IMG/VR virus record: IMGVR_UViG_3300047560_001299
Coordinates: 1 to 33,452 of that record
Origin: a virus
Reading direction: 5' to 3' (one strand)
DNA: 33,452 nt
Made by a program: the position numbers and the translations under genes. Below are positions 23,501 through 29,950 of the stretch, in pieces. The notes beneath the pieces were generated by a model, which searched no databases, had not been told where the DNA came from, and worked only from the letters and a program-made list of their open reading frames with translations. Each line of letters starts with the position of its first letter. Positions within the stretch are counted from its first letter, which is position 1.

Positions 23501-23872
23501 TTAGTTGCTTACGGTCAGAAGACACGTCAACTAGTTGCTAGTGCAATGGATCGTATTAACGTTGCACGTTTGGTAATTTACTTACGTTACCAATTGAATG
23601 CAATCGCTAAACCTTACATATTTGAACCAAACGATACTATTACACGTAACGAAATCAAACAGCAAGTTGAAAAACTAATGCTTGAATTGACTGGTCAACG
23701 TGCGTTGTATGACTACTTAGTAGTGTGCGATACTTCAAATAACACACCAGCAAGAATTGATAGAAACGAATTGCACGTTGATATCGCTATTGAACCAGTT
23801 AAGGCAGTGGAATTTATTTACATTCCATTACGCTTGGAAAACACTGGGGCAATTAAAGGTCTTGGCGCATAA
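20564..23872 (+). CDS. gp18: Tail sheath protein (T4 gp18 homologue)
   Basis: 1102 residues against 659 in T4. The N-terminus (LSSPGVSVTVIDES, VPLIIVASGENKAN) and the last 200 residues (NNGQRDTLAAINVNPITYIG, GLVAYGQKT, INVARLVIYL, KPYIFEPNDTITR) are canonical for contractile sheath proteins; these ends form the handshake mesh between subunits. The extra length is mid-protein (about residues 180-700) and carries four related Trp modules near 186-225, 348-395, 571-609 and 637-683 with a GD/GxLW...WV pattern. They are probably surface-exposed insert domains. It is driven by a perfect late box. gp19 follows after 14 nt. Confidence 0.93.
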   Translation: MAQLSSPGVSVTVIDESFYTPSAPGTVPLIIVASGENKANSAGTGTAPGTLKANAGKVYLLTSQMDLGATFGIPYFQTDASNNPVHAGEINEYGLQAAYSFLGISNRAYVARADVDLTQLQASATAPHGKPANGAQWLDTLSSYFGIFEWNSAPANVTGGQTFTNVVPTVITDSAKVVNFLGGDYTPKASVGAVGDYALVAVSNLYKLWYKKPATSTPVAWVQVGSTAWIASQPASVGAAGTGSMTTGGGVKINGTTITDVSITPTKTTLVAAINANSTMIADGISASINIAGNIQLYSTGVTIVVADVSSGTSNLAASGLVVGSFKPLELAIASHTLPPQFKTNGSDPRPTGSVWVKTTTPNMGASYSVKTYNENTGKWVEEIAPVYANGAAANTGLDPIGGGLNIDMGTTFVKYDSTATNLADFQVFTRKVAGPVATTSAAFGASIVGTISFTLTESLTGGTSLVNSHTVSMTATGVGADADTLAGLINAAGMTNVVASTTVANGKEYLVLTHVAGGEIGLVQNGLTGVNVSAIFGGQANVYTSSTGGYVVSGWTSQASDGSAAVAAGPDAPTAEPADGQLWYSSVVNEVDILIHNGTTWVGYLNYDQHTGITDANNVTSTATDPNGPIVSATEPTTQSDGTPLAHGDLWISTADLENYPLISKYNFISKMWVLVDNTDQTSENGVLFHDARWDTDGLGPTASNIVDLLSSNFLDFDAPDPALYPRGMLLWNLRRSGNNVLQYHKNYIDPTAHNVRQGGASQSAYFVDKWVSAAPNTEKGAGQFGRKAQRAVVLKGLNSLINENQQIRDEDSRVFNLISCPGYLETLPALNALNADRGLLSFIVADAPARLTPDATSLSNWGNNVNGATGDGEDGLVSTDNLSAVYYPWGYTTDLNGNNIVVPPSHIMLRTIALSDNVSYPWFAPAGTRRGGVTNVSSVGYVDPLTGEFNTVALNNGQRDTLAAINVNPITYIGGIGLVAYGQKTRQLVASAMDRINVARLVIYLRYQLNAIAKPYIFEPNDTITRNEIKQQVEKLMLELTGQRALYDYLVVCDTSNNTPARIDRNELHVDIAIEPVKAVEFIYIPLRLENTGAIKGLGA

Positions 23873-23886
23873 TTAGGAGAATATAA

Positions 23887-24519
23887 ATGGCAATCGCAGC
23901 ATTAAGTAATTTTACAGTACCCCTAGCTTCGGACCAGAGTTCAAGCTCACAGGGTATGTTGATGCCCAAACTAAAGTATCGCTTTAGACTAAGTTTCGAA
24001 AACTTTGGTGTATCTTCAGGCACTGTTGAATTAACAAAACAAGTAGCAGAAGCGGCTCGTCCACAAGTTAAGTACACTAACCAAGTTATTGAAATTTATA
24101 ACAGTAAGATCAACTATGCTGGTAAGCCAGCATGGGAACCAATTAGCGTTAAGCTACGTGATGATGTTACTGGCCAAGTTTCTAAACTAGTTGGTGAACA
24201 AAACCAGAAACAATTTGACTTCTTTGAACAAAGTTCAGCAGCATCTGCTGGTGACTATAAGTTCACTCTACGTATTGAAATCTTGGATGGTGGTAACGCT
24301 AGCCAAAACGTTCAAGTACTAGAAACATGGGAATGTTATGGTTGTTACTTAGAATCAACAAACTGGCAAGATTTGAAGTACAGTGAACAAGGTCCTGCAA
24401 TGATCGATATGAGCATCCGTTTTGATAACGCTGTTCAAACATCAGGTGGTACAATTGGATCACAAACTGTAAAACGTGCTGGAAACAATGGTTCTGGCAA
24501 CAGTACATTAGGTTCTTAA
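23887..24519 (+). CDS. gp19: Tail tube protein (T4 gp19 homologue)
   Basis: 210 residues against 163 in T4. The core matches gp19: LKYRFRLSFENFG, ELTKQVAEAARPQVKYTN, IEIYNSKINYAGKPAWEPI, KLRDDVTG, and the C-terminal LETWECYGCYLESTNWQ strand set. Subunits stack as hexamers inside the sheath and form the DNA conduit. It has a good AGGAG ribosome binding site and lies directly downstream of gp18, as in T4. A Gly/Ser-rich tail of about 30 residues follows the conserved fold. A strong terminator closes the gp18-gp19 unit. Confidence 0.92.
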   Translation: MAIAALSNFTVPLASDQSSSSQGMLMPKLKYRFRLSFENFGVSSGTVELTKQVAEAARPQVKYTNQVIEIYNSKINYAGKPAWEPISVKLRDDVTGQVSKLVGEQNQKQFDFFEQSSAASAGDYKFTLRIEILDGGNASQNVQVLETWECYGCYLESTNWQDLKYSEQGPAMIDMSIRFDNAVQTSGGTIGSQTVKRAGNNGSGNSTLGS

Positions 24520-24524
24520 TAACT

Positions 24525-24546
24525 AGCCCACTTAGGTGGGCTTTTT
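24525..24546 (+). terminator. Intrinsic terminator after gp19
   Basis: AGCCCAC (24525-24531) pairs with GTGGGCT (24536-24542) around TTAG and runs into five T residues. The stem is perfect and GC-rich. Confidence 0.9.
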
Positions 24547-24581
24547 ATTGACTTCCGATAATGTATGCACATTATTATTTA

Positions 24582-24589
24582 AATAAATA
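24582..24589 (+). promoter_or_regulatory. Late promoter box for the second tube-like gene
   Basis: AATAAATA, one mismatch from TATAAATA, ends 5 nt before the ATG at 24595. No ribosome binding site lies between. The terminator just upstream means this gene needs its own start or read-through. Confidence 0.55.
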
Positions 24590-24594
24590 ATATT

Positions 24595-25521
24595 ATGGCA
24601 TTCACACCCACATCAAGTCTATTATCTGACCCAAATATCACGTTGCGTGACGCACAACACGCATCTAAGTTGTTCACGGTTGATCAGTTTAGACTCGCAC
24701 CTAAACAAAAATTCCTATTCCACGTTGCGTTCGGAATAAACGTTGCTGCGCTTAAAACTATTGATTTGGTACAACGATATGGTACCGAGATCAACATGTT
24801 AGTTAAGAGTGTTGATTTGCCTAACTTTTCGATTCAAACCGAAACATTAAACCAGTACAACCGCAAAAAGGTTGTACAGTTTCAAGTAAAATATCAAGAA
24901 GCTGGTATTAAATTCCATGATGATAACATGGGTTTAATTAACCAACTTTGGCAAAATTATTATAGTTACTACTATGCAGACTCGATGGCTGCAAATGTTC
25001 CAGGTGCATACGAGCGCACTGCAACACGCAGTAGTGATTTTATTACCACTCCGTATGGTTTGGATAACTCCAGCACTGCGCCATTCTTTTCTTATATTAA
25101 GATATATCAAATGGCAAGACACGAATATGTTTGTTACGAGTTAAAGAATCCTTTAATTAATTCTTGGAATCACAATAAGCTCGATTACTCACAGAACCAA
25201 GTTCACGATTTTGACATGAAGATCCATTATGAAGGTGTTGGATATTCAATTGGTAATGTTGACACTGATTTCCCAGAGGGTTTTGGGTCATCACATTATG
25301 ACACAACACCAAGTCCGTTATCTGGTCAGCTTGCTACAAATGGCCCAAGTTTTAACAGCAGTACTGGTATTGCTAATAATGCTGAATCAATTCTTAATAC
25401 AGTACTTACTCAAATAAATACTGCTCAGAATACTCAGTCATTAGGCACAGCTATTGCTAATAAAGCAAATGCTGCAAATACAGTATTGAGTGGATTACAA
25501 GGGTTTGCATTTCCAAAATAA
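24595..25521 (+). CDS. Tail tube-like protein, possibly tube initiator (gp54-like)
   Basis: 308 residues. Strands such as KQKFLFHVAFGINV, NMLVKSVDLPNFSIQTETLN and VVQFQVKYQEAGIKFHDDN resemble the tail-tube fold (gp19/gp54 family), but the protein is longer than a tube subunit and close in size to T4 gp54 (320 residues), the baseplate protein that starts tube polymerisation. The C-terminal 80 residues are low-complexity (Ser, Asn, Ala). Alternative: a second structural tube protein. The start is fixed by the late box 5 nt upstream and the preceding terminator. Confidence 0.7.
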   Translation: MAFTPTSSLLSDPNITLRDAQHASKLFTVDQFRLAPKQKFLFHVAFGINVAALKTIDLVQRYGTEINMLVKSVDLPNFSIQTETLNQYNRKKVVQFQVKYQEAGIKFHDDNMGLINQLWQNYYSYYYADSMAANVPGAYERTATRSSDFITTPYGLDNSSTAPFFSYIKIYQMARHEYVCYELKNPLINSWNHNKLDYSQNQVHDFDMKIHYEGVGYSIGNVDTDFPEGFGSSHYDTTPSPLSGQLATNGPSFNSSTGIANNAESILNTVLTQINTAQNTQSLGTAIANKANAANTVLSGLQGFAFPK

Positions 25522-25524
25522 TAT

Positions 25525-25881
25525 ATGGCAACTAATTTACCAGCATCAAATACGTACAACGTTAAAAGTTTTTTCGATAACTTGTTTCAAGATCAAGTTA
25601 CGTTCCCTGCTGCCGAAATTGATGCAACAGTGGGATTCTTTGTCAAGCGAGGTTTTGATACAAACAGTGCAAGTAGCACAGCCATTGTACTTTTAAATCA
25701 GGCTCGTCAAGACAATGTTCCAGTTTTTTCATTACTGGACAAACTTAAAGGGCTAACTGATGTTCAGTTAAGCCAAGTAGTCGTGCAAGTGCTCAACGCA
25801 AGCAGAGAAAATACTAGCTTGTTGGGCTACAGAGTTGAGATTGTAACTAACACTTTCGAAGCACGTAACATCCTAGTTTAA
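25525..25881 (+). CDS. Conserved virion-associated protein of T4-like marine phages
   Basis: 118 residues, mostly helical, with FPAAEIDATVGFFVKRGFD, STAIVLLNQARQDNVPVFSLLDKL and a C-terminal LLGYRVEIVTNTFEARNI. A family with this pattern (AAEIDAxVxFFxxxGF) is widespread near tail and head-completion genes of cyanophages and related phages; the function is unknown to me. It begins 3 nt after the tube-like gene and its stop is 1 nt before the next ATG, so it is translated in a tight cluster. Confidence 0.72.
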   Translation: MATNLPASNTYNVKSFFDNLFQDQVTFPAAEIDATVGFFVKRGFDTNSASSTAIVLLNQARQDNVPVFSLLDKLKGLTDVQLSQVVVQVLNASRENTSLLGYRVEIVTNTFEARNILV

Positions 25882-25882
25882 T

Positions 25883-26314
25883 ATGGCTGGCAAGTTCGCA
25901 AAGGGCAAGTTCACTATGAAGAACCCACAGAAGTATGTGGGTACTAAACAGCCTTTGTACAGATCCAGTTGGGAATGGAGCTTTATGAACTTCTGCGATA
26001 CTAATGCTAGTGTCCAAAAGTGGGCTAGTGAAGCCATCCAAATTCCGTATCGTGACCCATTAACAAACCGCAGCACAGTATACGTTCCAGACTTCTTTAT
26101 TCAATATGCTGACAAGTTTGGCAAAATGCACGTTGAGCTAGTTGAGATTAAGCCAGCTAGCCAAACATTGCTAGAGCGCGTAGGCAAGAACAAATATAAT
26201 CAAGCCCAGTTTGTAAAGAATCAAGCAAAGTGGGCGGCAGCTACATTATGGTGTAGACAACAGGGCATCAAGTTTAGAATCCTCAACGAAAACGACATCT
26301 TTAGTCAGACGTAA
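25883..26314 (+). CDS. gp4: Head completion protein, TnsA-like nuclease fold (T4 gp4 homologue)
   Basis: 143 residues, close to T4 gp4 (150). The start KFAKGKF, KNPQKYVG, YRSSWEWSFMNFCD and VQKWASE match the family. The PD-(D/E)xK core is P69-D70 ... E88-I-K90 with E31 upstream, all present, so nuclease activity on packaged DNA ends is plausible. gp4 is needed to finish DNA-filled heads before tail joining. It is tightly coupled to the gene before it (stop at 25879-25881, ATG at 25883). Confidence 0.86.
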   Translation: MAGKFAKGKFTMKNPQKYVGTKQPLYRSSWEWSFMNFCDTNASVQKWASEAIQIPYRDPLTNRSTVYVPDFFIQYADKFGKMHVELVEIKPASQTLLERVGKNKYNQAQFVKNQAKWAAATLWCRQQGIKFRILNENDIFSQT

Positions 26315-26328
26315 GGATAAGTAATACT

Positions 26329-26814
26329 ATGACTAAAAAACTTGAAGAAATCCTCAATTTACCTGAAAGCAAGAAGATTGTTAAGCAGGAAGAGAAGAAG
26401 CAAGAGCGTCCTCCTGTCCCTGAGCCTTTGCTTAGAGATATTAGTGAGTTTGACAAGATTGCAGCAGCGTTACCAGCAGTAAAAGGGCTTGGTGATTTGG
26501 GCGACCAAGAGCTAGACGATCTTGCTAAAAAAGCAACGGACGCATATGATGACATCATGGACTTGGGTATGAACGTAGAGGCTAGATACAGTGGCCGTTT
26601 GTTCGAAGTTGCTGCAAGTATGCTGGGCAATGCAATTAATGCCAAAACTGCAAAGCTAGATAAAAAGTTAAAAATGATTGAACTTCAGCTTAAAAAGCAA
26701 AAGTTGGATCAAGATGCTGCGGGTGGCGAAGATCGTGGTATCAATATTGCTGGTGAAGGGGTTATTGTTGCAGATCGCAATAGCTTGTTGGAAAAAATCA
26801 GGAATATGAAATAA
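26329..26814 (+). CDS. gp16: Terminase small subunit (T4 gp16 homologue)
   Basis: 161 residues (T4 gp16 has 164). It consists of a charged N-terminus, a central helical pair (DAYDDIMDLGMNVEARYSGR with LFEVAASMLGNAINAKTAKL; then KLKMIELQLKKQKLDQDA coiled coil) and a short C-terminal segment NIAGEGVIVADRNSLLEKI, the same order as T4 gp16 (helices, then NIQN...PTELMDEI). gp16 binds DNA and stimulates the gp17 motor. An AAGGA ribosome binding site precedes the ATG. It lies two genes before gp17, not adjacent as in T4. Confidence 0.8.
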   Translation: MTKKLEEILNLPESKKIVKQEEKKQERPPVPEPLLRDISEFDKIAAALPAVKGLGDLGDQELDDLAKKATDAYDDIMDLGMNVEARYSGRLFEVAASMLGNAINAKTAKLDKKLKMIELQLKKQKLDQDAAGGEDRGINIAGEGVIVADRNSLLEKIRNMK

Positions 26815-26817
26815 ATA
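26810..26817 (+). promoter_or_regulatory. Late promoter box for the predicted internal head protein gene
   Basis: AATAAATA spans the gp16 stop codon, one mismatch from TATAAATA. An AGGA ribosome binding site at 26826-26829 and the ATG at 26836 follow, so this unit has a normal short leader. Confidence 0.5.
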
Positions 26818-26835
26818 TAGTATCAGGATCATATT

Positions 26836-27453
26836 ATGAAATCATTTAAAGAATACTTAACTGAGAGCAAGAAAGTATACGAGTTCAAGATTAAAGTTGC
26901 TGGCCAATGCCCTAAGGACATGGTTGGACACATCAAGAACGCACTTTCTCCATATAAAGTGGAAAGCTGCTCAGCAGGCAAGAGTACGCCAATTCAAGAA
27001 ACTCAAGAAGAATTCCCATCACTAAAGCACGTTGAAATAACTGTATTTGACGTTACAACTAGCTATCCAGTGACATCTTTACAAGTACAAAGTTTAGTAT
27101 CAGAGTGCTCAAAACTTGCACCTTCTAACCTAATCGTACGCACACTTGCTGAACAAGAAGAATACAATATCAACCATGCCAACGATGTAAAATCTGGCAA
27201 GGCATTGTTAGGTACTGAGTATGAAAAATCTAACGACCAAGGATTGGTTGGTGAGAAGCATATGATGAACTTCTTAAAAGAGTTAGGCAAAGAAAAGCAT
27301 ACTGGCGAAGCAGTCACAGGATTTAATGATGAATTGCTAGCCAAGAAAGCGCCAGTTGAGAAGCAAGCAGATATGGCTGCAGAAAAATCAGGAGCAACCA
27401 GCGCAATTGGTTCTAAAAAGATTAAACTTCCTGATCCAATGAAAGGAAGATAA
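26836..27453 (+). CDS. Predicted internal head protein with capsid-targeting N-terminus
   Basis: 205 residues. The first eleven residues (MKSFKEYLTES) closely resemble the T4 internal-protein capsid-targeting sequence (MKTYQEFIAE type), and L-T-E fits the (I/L)xE rule of the T4 prohead protease. After it comes a compact alpha/beta domain, YEFKIKVAGQCPKD...HIKNALSPY and HVEITVFDVTTSYPVT, with a ferredoxin-like strand order, then a charged tail. A protein of this kind is conserved in cyanophages and pelagiphages near gp17. A role as a packaged head protein is inferred from the targeting motif. Confidence 0.68.
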   Translation: MKSFKEYLTESKKVYEFKIKVAGQCPKDMVGHIKNALSPYKVESCSAGKSTPIQETQEEFPSLKHVEITVFDVTTSYPVTSLQVQSLVSECSKLAPSNLIVRTLAEQEEYNINHANDVKSGKALLGTEYEKSNDQGLVGEKHMMNFLKELGKEKHTGEAVTGFNDELLAKKAPVEKQADMAAEKSGATSAIGSKKIKLPDPMKGR

Positions 27454-27454
27454 T

Positions 27455-28279
27455 ATGAGTAATTTACACGATTTATTAGCAAAGTTAGCAGCTCTTGAAG
27501 AGAGTGCTAAGAAGAGCGACATCCCAGCAGTACAACGCAAAGCACAAGGTGGTGACTGGAAAGTTACTAAGAAAGATTTGGATGCTGAAGAAAAAGAGGG
27601 CAAGATTAGTCACAAAGACAACTTGGCTAAGAATTCTGGCCGCACTGATGAAAGTATTGAGGAAGAAGCAACTGAACCAGTATCCGACGTTGCACCACAA
27701 AATAGTGAAGTTCAAGGCGGTGCAGGTGCTGCTGATGAATCAATTGAAGAATGCGGTGGCGAAGGTAACGTCCAGTTATCAATGAAAGACTTGATCGCAC
27801 TTGTTAATCACTTACAGGGTAAGGGTGCCGCAGTTCATGGTGACGAAGTTCCATTAATGGGTGACGAGTCAGTTGGTGAAGAGTTTGGTAATGCAGCACA
27901 AGGCGATGCTGGTCCAGAAGTTATGCCAGTTGCAGCAGTTACACAAACAGGTAACGATATGTTCAGCAAGGGTCAAGCTCATCCACGTAAAGTAAACGGT
28001 GGTGAGAACCCAATGCAAGAAGCTTTGGCTGCATTGTATGCTGATGTAAAGTCACGCCAATTGGATGAATTGAGCAAAGGTACATTAGCTTCATATACTA
28101 AAAAAGCGGCTGCTGACATGAATGACAAGGCATTTGTTGCTGGGGCTGATTTTGGTCAAAAGCGCAAGGGTCTTGACAATGATAAGAAGGCATGGAAGCG
28201 TCAACATGGCATCGAAAAAGCTGTTGACAAAATGTCATTAAAAGAAGCAAATGCAATGATACGCAAAATGCGTAAGTAA
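27455..28279 (+). CDS. Head-region protein with ELSKxTL module
   Basis: 274 residues, acidic in the middle and basic at the C-terminus. The N-terminus is coiled (LHDLLAKLAALEESAKK). Near residue 203 it carries LDELSKGTLASYTKKAAADM, a module repeated twice in the 828-aa protein downstream, followed by a Lys-rich tail (WKRQHGIEKAVDKMSLKEAN). The high content of Glu, Gly and Ala suggests a flexible scaffold, core or internal protein. It starts 1 nt after the preceding stop with an AGGAAG ribosome binding site. Function unknown; a terminator follows. Confidence 0.65.
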   Translation: MSNLHDLLAKLAALEESAKKSDIPAVQRKAQGGDWKVTKKDLDAEEKEGKISHKDNLAKNSGRTDESIEEEATEPVSDVAPQNSEVQGGAGAADESIEECGGEGNVQLSMKDLIALVNHLQGKGAAVHGDEVPLMGDESVGEEFGNAAQGDAGPEVMPVAAVTQTGNDMFSKGQAHPRKVNGGENPMQEALAALYADVKSRQLDELSKGTLASYTKKAAADMNDKAFVAGADFGQKRKGLDNDKKAWKRQHGIEKAVDKMSLKEANAMIRKMRK

Positions 28280-28298
28280 AATGGTGTAAAAATCACCG

Positions 28299-28322
28299 AA
28301 AACCGGGCGTTGCCCGGTTTTT
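28299..28322 (+). terminator. Intrinsic terminator before gp17
   Basis: AACCGGGC (28301-28308) pairs with GCCCGGTT (28312-28319) around a GTT loop; extra A-T pairs and a T-run extend it. A weaker GGTG/CACC hairpin lies just upstream (28283-28297). Confidence 0.9.
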
Positions 28323-28325
28323 CAT

Positions 28326-28333
28326 CTTAAATA
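28326..28333 (+). promoter_or_regulatory. Possible late box for gp17
   Basis: CTTAAATA has two mismatches to TATAAATA but keeps the TAAATA-like core and ends 5 nt before the gp17 ATG, directly after a terminator. The spacing matches the other leaderless candidates here. Confidence 0.4.
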
Positions 28334-28338
28334 ATAGT

Positions 28339-29940
28339 ATGGCAAAATCATTAGACGGCGTCTTAACGAAAAAGGCGCATATCAAAGAAGAATGGACTGA
28401 GGAAAAGATCCAGCACATGGTTGCTTGTTCGGACCCAGCTCGTGGTTACGAGCATTTTGTCAAGAACTTCTTCTTTATTCAACACCCTGTTAAAGGGAAG
28501 GTGTTGTTTGAACCTTTTGAGTATCAAGAAAGGTTATTAGCAAGTTATCACGATTATCGTTTTAACATTAACATGATGCCACGTCAAAGTGGCAAAACAA
28601 CTTGTGCAGCAGGTTATTTGTTGTGGTTTGCGATGTTCCATCCAGACCAAACTATTCTAGTTGCTGCCCACAAGTATACAGGTTCTCAGGAAATTATGCA
28701 GCGTATTCGTTACGCTTATGAATTATGTCCTGACTTCTTACGAGCAGGTGTCGTAAGCTATAACAAAGGGAGTATTGAATTTGATAACGGATCTCGTATC
28801 GTTTCTGCTACAACTACTGGCAACACTGGTCGTGGTATGTCCATATCACTTCTATACTGCGATGAGTTCGCATTTGTGCAACCTAATATTGCTGAAGAAT
28901 TTTGGACGTCAATATCACCAACACTAGCAACTGGTGGACGAGCAATTATTACATCAACACCAAACAGTGACGAAGACACATTTGCTACTATTTGGAAAGA
29001 AGCTCAAGACAAATTTGACTCATTTGGTAATGAGAAGACTGATGGCACTGGGCGTAACGGATTCCACGGATACAAAGCAGATTGGTGGGAACACCCTGAC
29101 CGCGATGATAAGTGGAAAGAAGTTGAAATGGGACGTATTGGGGAAGAGAAGTTCCGCCGAGAATACAATTGTGAATTCTTGGTATATGACGAAACGCTCA
29201 TCCATAGTATTAAGTTAGCAGAGCTTGTTGGTAAAGAACCAGCATTTAAGATGGGCGAAGTGCGTTGGTATAAGAAACCAGTTGCTGGGTTAACATACAT
29301 AGCATCGCTTGATCCTAGTTTGGGTACTGGTGGTGACTATGGTGCTATTCAAGTATTTGAGCTTCCATCGTTTGAACAAGTTGCAGAATGGCATCATAAC
29401 GTTACTCCAGTCCAACAACAGGTTAAAATTCTCAGAGATATTCTAAAATACATACAAGAAGAAATTGGTGAAGAAAACTACAACCAAATTTATTGGTCAG
29501 TCGAAAACAACACAGTTGGTGAGAGTGCCCTAGTAGTTATTGAGAACTTGGGTGAAGAAACATTCCCTGGATTGTTCCTAAGTGAGCCACTTCGCAAGGG
29601 ACACGTTAAGAAGTTCCGCAAGGGTTTCAACACCACCTTTGGTAATAAGATTTCAGCATGTGCTAAAATGAAGTACATGATTGAAGAAGACAAGATGAAG
29701 ATTCATAGTCGCCCATTATTGAGTGAACTAAAGGGCTTCATTGCCGCGGGTACAACTTATAAAGCCAAAGTGGGTTTACATGACGACTTAGTGTCTAGTT
29801 TGCTTTTAATCGTACGTATGAGCGTGATTTTAGCAGAATGGGACCCGTCAGTATTTGAATACTTAAAAGTGGGTACAGACTGGGGCGAAGATGAGAATTG
29901 GGAACCACCCTTACCTATATTCATATCTTCTGGCATTTGA
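28339..29940 (+). CDS. gp17: Terminase large subunit (T4 gp17 homologue)
   Basis: 533 residues (T4 gp17 has 610). ATPase: Walker A P81-RQSGKT-T88, Walker B LLYCD175-E176, and the coupling motif TSTPN at 205-209. Nuclease: acidic residues D325 (ASLDPSLG), E389 (WSVENN) and D482/D483 (GLHDDLV), the three positions that bind metal in T4. All motor and cutting motifs are intact. It packages DNA through the portal and makes the headful cut. No ribosome binding site precedes the ATG, which lies 16 nt after a strong terminator, so a leaderless late start is likely. Confidence 0.94.
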   Translation: MAKSLDGVLTKKAHIKEEWTEEKIQHMVACSDPARGYEHFVKNFFFIQHPVKGKVLFEPFEYQERLLASYHDYRFNINMMPRQSGKTTCAAGYLLWFAMFHPDQTILVAAHKYTGSQEIMQRIRYAYELCPDFLRAGVVSYNKGSIEFDNGSRIVSATTTGNTGRGMSISLLYCDEFAFVQPNIAEEFWTSISPTLATGGRAIITSTPNSDEDTFATIWKEAQDKFDSFGNEKTDGTGRNGFHGYKADWWEHPDRDDKWKEVEMGRIGEEKFRREYNCEFLVYDETLIHSIKLAELVGKEPAFKMGEVRWYKKPVAGLTYIASLDPSLGTGGDYGAIQVFELPSFEQVAEWHHNVTPVQQQVKILRDILKYIQEEIGEENYNQIYWSVENNTVGESALVVIENLGEETFPGLFLSEPLRKGHVKKFRKGFNTTFGNKISACAKMKYMIEEDKMKIHSRPLLSELKGFIAAGTTYKAKVGLHDDLVSSLLLIVRMSVILAEWDPSVFEYLKVGTDWGEDENWEPPLPIFISSGI

Positions 29941-29946
29941 TAAATA
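29939..29946 (+). promoter_or_regulatory. Late promoter box for the 828-aa gene
   Basis: GATAAATA, one mismatch from TATAAATA, overlaps the gp17 stop codon and ends 4 nt before the ATG at 29951. There is no ribosome binding site between box and ATG. Confidence 0.55.
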
Positions 29947-29950
29947 TAAC

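Noticed and set aside
29891-29950. Upstream start at 29891 for the 828-aa protein
   Set aside because: It would overlap the end of gp17 by 50 nt and lacks a ribosome binding site, whereas the ATG at 29951 follows a late box and gives a normal N-terminus.
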